From Nostoc sp. 'Peltigera membranacea cyanobiont' N6 (GTDB taxonomy: Bacteria; Cyanobacteriota; Cyanobacteriia; Cyanobacteriales; Nostocaceae), in contig NZ_CP026681.1 in NCBI RefSeq assembly GCF_002949735.1, positions 1,550,001-1,614,000 on the forward strand: 64,000 nt of DNA. Direction: 5' to 3'. The position numbers were made by a program, and so were the translations under genes. Shown in pieces: positions 59,841 through 64,000 of this stretch. Numbering within the stretch: position 1 is the first letter of the stretch; each line of letters opens with the position of its first letter. The notes below the pieces were generated by a model, which had not been told where the DNA came from, did not search any database, and saw only the letters and a program-made list of their open reading frames with translations.

Positions 59841-61082
59841 ATGAGCGATCGCCCTTGTATTTTCTCCTTTTTTGCTGGTTCAGGATTCCTAGATTTAGGT
59901 TTTGAAAGTAGCGGTTTTAATATTGTTTACGTCAATGAAATTTTTTCACCATTCATGGCAGCATACCGTTATTCACGGCAGATTCTCAATCTGCCGTTGC
60001 CAGAATATGGGTATTATGACGGAGAAGCAGGAGATGTAACCCAACTTATTGAAGGTTTACAAATACAACATCTTTGCGAGTTAGTACAAGACTGCCGTAA
60101 ATCTAATAATATTGTGGGTTTCATTGGCGGGCCTCCCTGTCCTGATTTTTCCATTGGCGGCAAAAATAGAGGACGTTTAGGAGATAATGGCAAGCTTTCC
60201 GCTTCTTATGTTGAATTAATTTGTCGCAATCTTCCAGATTTCTTTTTATTTGAGAACGTTAAGGGGTTGTGGAGAACGACAAAACACCGTTTATTTTTTG
60301 AATCACTCAAGAAACAATTACTAGAAGCAGGCTATATATTAACAGAACGGCTAATTAATGCTATCGAATATGGTGTACCCCAGGATAGAGAAAGAATTAT
60401 TCTGATTGGTTTCAGAAATAACTTTATCAAGGATATAGGAATAGAAATCGTTAGTGGCAATTTACTCACTGAAAGAACTTTTCCTTGGAAAAATAACATC
60501 TTATATCCTCAAGAAAATGTTTTTGCTTACCCTTGGCGTAAGTGCGATCCATTCAAAGAAAATTCTATAATGCCTTGTCCTGAAGACATCCCTCAAGAAT
60601 TAACAGTTGAATACTGGTTTAGAAAAAATAATGTACTAAAGCATCCTAATGCTGAAAACTGTTTTCAACCAAGGGGAGGCATAACAAAATTTGCTGCTAT
60701 TTATGAAGGAGATGATTCTAAAAAGTCTTTTAAGCGACTTCACCGATGGCGTTACTCTCCAACAGCTTGTTATGGAAATAATGAAGTACATTTGCATCCC
60801 TATAAAATCCGGCGGATTTCTGTAGCGGAAGCTTTAGCTATCCAATCTTTGCCTGAAAATTTTGTCCTTCCAGAGAATATGTCGCTCACGAATATGTTTA
60901 AGACTATTGGTAATGGCGTACCATATTTAGCATCAAAAGCATTAGCTAAAACTATTATTGACTTCTTAGGAACTGGTGTAAAAAATGCTGTTAATATTTC
61001 TAACCTTACTATGCCTAATGTCAACTTAAACACTTATACTAATTCCGCAACATCTACAAAGCCGATCTCCAAAATAAGTTAG
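59841..61082 (+). CDS. C5-cytosine DNA methyltransferase (solitary)
   Basis: 413 residues with the canonical C5-methyltransferase motifs: I FAGSGFLDLGF, IV GGPPCPDFS with catalytic Cys100, VI FENV, VIII QDRERIILIG, and X GNGVPY near the C-terminus. Between VIII and X lies the target recognition region (about 210-300). No restriction endonuclease gene is adjacent, so it is either solitary or has lost its partner. The target site cannot be read from sequence. AT-rich codon use differs somewhat from the deoC-recO genes downstream. Confidence 0.9.
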   Translation: MSDRPCIFSFFAGSGFLDLGFESSGFNIVYVNEIFSPFMAAYRYSRQILNLPLPEYGYYDGEAGDVTQLIEGLQIQHLCELVQDCRKSNNIVGFIGGPPCPDFSIGGKNRGRLGDNGKLSASYVELICRNLPDFFLFENVKGLWRTTKHRLFFESLKKQLLEAGYILTERLINAIEYGVPQDRERIILIGFRNNFIKDIGIEIVSGNLLTERTFPWKNNILYPQENVFAYPWRKCDPFKENSIMPCPEDIPQELTVEYWFRKNNVLKHPNAENCFQPRGGITKFAAIYEGDDSKKSFKRLHRWRYSPTACYGNNEVHLHPYKIRRISVAEALAIQSLPENFVLPENMSLTNMFKTIGNGVPYLASKALAKTIIDFLGTGVKNAVNISNLTMPNVNLNTYTNSATSTKPISKIS

Positions 61083-61186
61083 CACTTTATTTTCAGGATA
61101 AACTCGTAATAAATATGGTTTAATATATATAAGAAATGTTTTAATTTTTTATAAAGTTTAATAATCAATTACTGGCAGAAGACACG

Positions 61187-61867
61187 ATGGCAGCAGACTA
61201 TCCAGATATTGATATTGCGCCATTTATCGATCACGCCCTGTTAACGCCAACAGCTACTCCAGAGCAGGTTCAGCAGTGGTGTGAAGAAGCATACAGATTT
61301 AATTTTGCGGCCGTTTGCTTGTATCCTGCGTATGTCAAACAAGCAGTCGAACTCCTGCACGGCAAAAACCCGAAAGTGTGTACTGTTATTGGCTTTCCTT
61401 CTGGTGCGACGACTTCAGCAGTGAAACTCTATGAGGCTCAAGAAGCGGCGGATAATGGGGCCACTGAGCTAGATGTGGTAATGAATTTGGGCTGGTTGAA
61501 AGCTGGTAAAACTGAAGAAGTCCACCGCGAAATTGCCGAAATTTGTGAAGAGACTGGGCAAACTATCAAGGTAATTTTGGAAACCAATCTGCTGACAGAT
61601 GCGGAGAAAAAAATAGCTGCTGAAATAGCTATGGAGGCGGGGGCAGCTTTCTTAAAAACTAGTACAGGTTGGAATGGTGGTGCAACAGTGGCAGATGTGC
61701 GATTTTTGCAGGAATTGGCAAAAGAAAGGGTGGGAATTAAAGCTGCGGGTGGTATCCGCACGATCGAGCAAGCTCTAGACTTAATCGTAGCGGGTGCTAC
61801 TAGATTAGGCACATCTCGCGGTATCGATTTGATCCGCCAGCGCGATAACCTGGGAAAAGGTGAATAG
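61187..61867 (+). CDS. deoC: Deoxyribose-phosphate aldolase
   Basis: 226-residue Schiff-base aldolase splitting deoxyribose 5-phosphate into glyceraldehyde 3-phosphate and acetaldehyde, part of nucleoside salvage. The catalytic Lys is in FLKTSTGWNGG and the second active-site Lys in GIKAAGGIRT; ELDVVMNLGWLKAG and KVILETNLL complete the TIM barrel. Followed by an STRR run and recO. Confidence 0.95.
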   Translation: MAADYPDIDIAPFIDHALLTPTATPEQVQQWCEEAYRFNFAAVCLYPAYVKQAVELLHGKNPKVCTVIGFPSGATTSAVKLYEAQEAADNGATELDVVMNLGWLKAGKTEEVHREIAEICEETGQTIKVILETNLLTDAEKKIAAEIAMEAGAAFLKTSTGWNGGATVADVRFLQELAKERVGIKAAGGIRTIEQALDLIVAGATRLGTSRGIDLIRQRDNLGKGE

Positions 61868-61927
61868 TCATTTGTTTCTCCTCCTACGCTGTCGGTACTT
61901 TATGTCATTTGTCCAAAGTCGAAAACC

Positions 61928-61976
61928 TAATGACTAATGACCAATGACCAATGACTAATGACTAATGACTAATGAG
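61928..61976. repeat. STRR run (TAATGAC and CAATGAC heptamers)
   Basis: Six heptamers from 61928 to 61969 and a seventh, diverged one (TAATGAG) that includes the recO start codon ATG at 61972. Confidence 0.9.
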
Positions 61977-62856
61977 TAGAACCTACAAAGCAACCGGAAT
62001 TAATCTTAAAACTCAGGTGCTGGGAGAATCAGATAAAATAGTGACGATTTTGACACCAGAATTCGGTCTGATTCGAGCAGTGGCTCCAGGGGCACGTAAA
62101 CACAACTCCAGCTTGGGCGGCAGGAGTGGTATGTTTGTTGTGAATGAACTATTGATCGCGAAAGGGCGATCGCTTGATAAAATTACTCAAGCACAGACGT
62201 TAAAAACTTATCCTGGTTTAGCTAAAGATTTGGGAAAATTGGCTGCTAGCCAATATTTAGCAGAAATAGTCCTCTCTCAAGCTTTGAGCGAACAACCCCA
62301 AGAAGAACTTTATGAGTTGTTCAATGAACATCTCCATCGCTTAGAAGCCTTGTCTAGTGCAAATGCATCTGGTGTTTTAGCTCATCTGGCTCATGGGGTG
62401 TTTCACCTTTTAGCTTTAGCAGGAGTAACGCCGCAAGTGCAAGTATGCTGCTTATCTGGGCGCTCTCTCAAGCCAGACTTTGCAGACCCCAATTGGCAGG
62501 TAGGATTTAGCATACCTGCGGGAGGAACGATTTGCTTAGAAACTAGGGAACGTTTACGAAAAGAGGGAGAGAGAGGTATAGGAGACCCCAAGTTCCCCAT
62601 GCCCCATGCCCAAACAGTTGTTGTACATCGGCAAGAAATGCCTGTGATTTCTTGCCGTCTAGGTTCTATGGAACTGGCTTTGCTTCAACATCTGTCACAA
62701 CCAGAGATAATGCAAATTGATGGTGCTAAAGACCATAACTGGTTATCTGTTGAGCAGATTTTGCGCCAGTATGCTCAATATCAATTAGGTCGCCCTATTC
62801 GCTCTGCTACCTTGATCGACTCTTATTTTGCTGCCAACCATGATGCAACCATCTGA
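61972..62856 (+). CDS. recO: DNA repair protein RecO
   Basis: 294-residue recombination mediator that helps RecA load on gaps by working with RecR and displacing SSB. Starts SRTYKATGINLKTQVLGESDKIVTILTPEFGLIRAVAPGARK, the N-terminal OB fold, followed by the helical domain and a C-terminal zinc-binding-like area with VCCLSGRSLKPDF and ISCRLG. Its ATG lies in an STRR unit, without a clear Shine-Dalgarno. Overlaps the next gene by 17 bases. Confidence 0.9.
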   Translation: MSRTYKATGINLKTQVLGESDKIVTILTPEFGLIRAVAPGARKHNSSLGGRSGMFVVNELLIAKGRSLDKITQAQTLKTYPGLAKDLGKLAASQYLAEIVLSQALSEQPQEELYELFNEHLHRLEALSSANASGVLAHLAHGVFHLLALAGVTPQVQVCCLSGRSLKPDFADPNWQVGFSIPAGGTICLETRERLRKEGERGIGDPKFPMPHAQTVVVHRQEMPVISCRLGSMELALLQHLSQPEIMQIDGAKDHNWLSVEQILRQYAQYQLGRPIRSATLIDSYFAANHDATI

Positions 62857-64000
62857 TTTGGATAAAAAAATCCTGCCTTTGTCACCAAGCCTCGCCAAAA
62901 AACAGAATAGGGTATCAGATCCTACAGTCAGGAATCACTTGAGTGCCGTTTCAAAGTCTACACCTAGTCAAATCAATAGCCAAGAGATATCCCCAAAAGA
63001 GGTTTCTAAAAACGATCGCAATGGGACAGCCCAGACCCCAAAAACTGATGTTTCAAGTGAATCAGAAATACAATCTGAGGACAAGTTAACCTCTGCCCAA
63101 GCAGATGGAAATGGACAAAGTTTGCCAGTAGCTACTACCTCAGAACAAGAACCACCAAGCTTAGATGGATCTGGTTCAGGTGGAGAAGCTATTACAGGGA
63201 ATGTAAAACAGCAAGGGTTTTTGCCTGTATTAAAAAACCACAATTTTCTGGCTCTTTGGGGCGGTCAAGTTTTCTCCCAACTAGCAGATAAAGTCTATTT
63301 GGTGCTGATGATTGCTTTGATTAATACTCAGTTTCAGGCTAGCAATCAGAGTATTAGTGGTTGGGTGTCAGTCTTGATGATGGCTTTTACGATTCCAGCC
63401 GTACTATTTGGTTCCGTTGCTGGCGTGTTTGTCGATCGCTGGTCAAAAAAGGCTGTGCTAGTAGCAACGAATATTTGGCGCGGTATCCTGGTTTTGTCAA
63501 TTCCCTTTTTGTTGTGGTTGACTCATGACTGGAAACCCATAGGAGTGCTGCCAGTAGGTTTTTTGATCATCTTAGGTGTGACTTTTTTAGTTTCCACACT
63601 GACGCAGTTTTTTGCACCGGCAGAACAAGCAGCAATTCCCTTAATTTTAGAAGAACAGGATTTACTCTCGGCAAATTCGCTTTATACGACAACGATGATG
63701 GCATCGGTGATTGTTGGGTTTGCTGTTGGGGAACCGTTGTTAGCGATCGCAGATCGACTTTGGTCGCAACTTGGTGGTAGTGGTAGTTTGGGCAAAGAAC
63801 TTTTAGTAGGTGGTAGTTATGCGATCGCTGGACTAATTTTATTCCTCCTGGCAACTAAAGAAAAACACCACCACCCAGATACAGAATTCCCTCACGTATT
63901 CTCCGATCTGCGAGATGGTTTTGCCTACCTCAAAGCAAATCATCGCGTCCGTAACGCTTTGCTTCAGCTAATTATCTTGTTTTCTGTGTTTGCAGCATTA
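62840..64000 (+). CDS. MFS transporter with long hydrophilic N-terminus (partial, runs off window)
   Basis: 387 codons to the window edge, no stop. Starts at ATG 62840 (or 62843) inside the end of recO. The first 125 or so residues are charged and disordered (rich in Ser, Gln, Glu and Lys). Then FLPVLKNHNFLALWGGQVFSQLADKVYLVLM opens an MFS-type transporter with repeated membrane segments (GWVSVLMMAFTIPAVLFGSVAGVFVDRW contains the G-x-x-x-D-R-W loop). Probably a drug or siderophore-type exporter, substrate unknown. The recO-MFS order with overlap indicates one transcript. Confidence 0.85.
   Translation, partial: MMQPSDLDKKILPLSPSLAKKQNRVSDPTVRNHLSAVSKSTPSQINSQEISPKEVSKNDRNGTAQTPKTDVSSESEIQSEDKLTSAQADGNGQSLPVATTSEQEPPSLDGSGSGGEAITGNVKQQGFLPVLKNHNFLALWGGQVFSQLADKVYLVLMIALINTQFQASNQSISGWVSVLMMAFTIPAVLFGSVAGVFVDRWSKKAVLVATNIWRGILVLSIPFLLWLTHDWKPIGVLPVGFLIILGVTFLVSTLTQFFAPAEQAAIPLILEEQDLLSANSLYTTTMMASVIVGFAVGEPLLAIADRLWSQLGGSGSLGKELLVGGSYAIAGLILFLLATKEKHHHPDTEFPHVFSDLRDGFAYLKANHRVRNALLQLIILFSVFAAL

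Noticed and set aside
59841..61082. Assigning the methyltransferase to the HIP1-related CGATCG site
   Set aside because: The target-recognition region cannot be matched by eye to the known CGATCG enzymes, so no specificity is claimed.

Overview
The window comes from a filamentous, probably heterocyst-forming cyanobacterium of the Nostoc/Anabaena group. The octamer GCGATCGC (HIP1) recurs throughout. Heptanucleotide tandem repeats of the STRR type appear several times. There are chlL/chlN genes for dark chlorophyll synthesis, a xisH/xisI pair, cyanobacteria-restricted small families (DUF3318, CGLD27, TIGR02450, DUF5331), and an initiator tRNA gene split by a group I intron. No rRNA, CRISPR array or complete insertion sequence is visible.

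Layout. 0.4-6 kb: a phosphate-type two-component system (sphR-sphS-phoU), a Crp-like regulator and an SLH/OprB porin. 6-10.2 kb: small membrane or secreted proteins and a PIN-toxin pair on the minus strand. 10.5-14.7 kb: tkt, fabF and acpP, all leftward. 15-21 kb: an HdrB-like protein, then a lipoprotein and a MacAB/DevBCA-like exporter (adaptor, permease, ATPase), with nine palindromic 21-bp repeats between adaptor and permease; an IS5-type transposase remnant follows. 21.5-29.5 kb: a PRC-barrel protein and an 1813-residue Ser/Thr kinase-ATPase-GAF-histidine kinase. 29.6-38.3 kb: lpxD, a radical SAM protein, a broken SUKH gene, a BaiN-type flavoprotein, a rubredoxin (54 aa), and clpB. 38.8-44.8 kb: small conserved genes and chlL-DUF5331-chlN, closed by a strong terminator.

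44.9-49.2 kb is an accessory patch with many toxin-antitoxin parts in different states of decay: a DUF4160/DUF2442 pair, two antitoxin C-terminal pieces around an AbiEii-like nucleotidyltransferase, a vapC start remnant, a glycosyltransferase, a lone antitoxin, xisI and a doubly broken xisH. 49.4-54.8 kb holds conserved cyanobacterial genes, a long (GTCATTT)n array, queE, a STAS-sugar transferase fusion and a GTPase.

54.8-55.7 kb is the most striking locus. tRNA-fMet(CAU) is interrupted in the anticodon loop by a 244-nt group I intron with no ORF. A PD-(D/E)XK homing endonuclease of the I-Ssp6803I type lies outside the intron, 71 bp downstream of the tRNA on the same strand. From 55.7 kb on: ansA-type asparaginase, CGLD27 and rsfS (minus), a WcaI-like glycosyltransferase, a solitary C5 DNA methyltransferase, then deoC, recO and an MFS transporter that runs off the window.

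All functional calls are from reading motifs; no database search was run.
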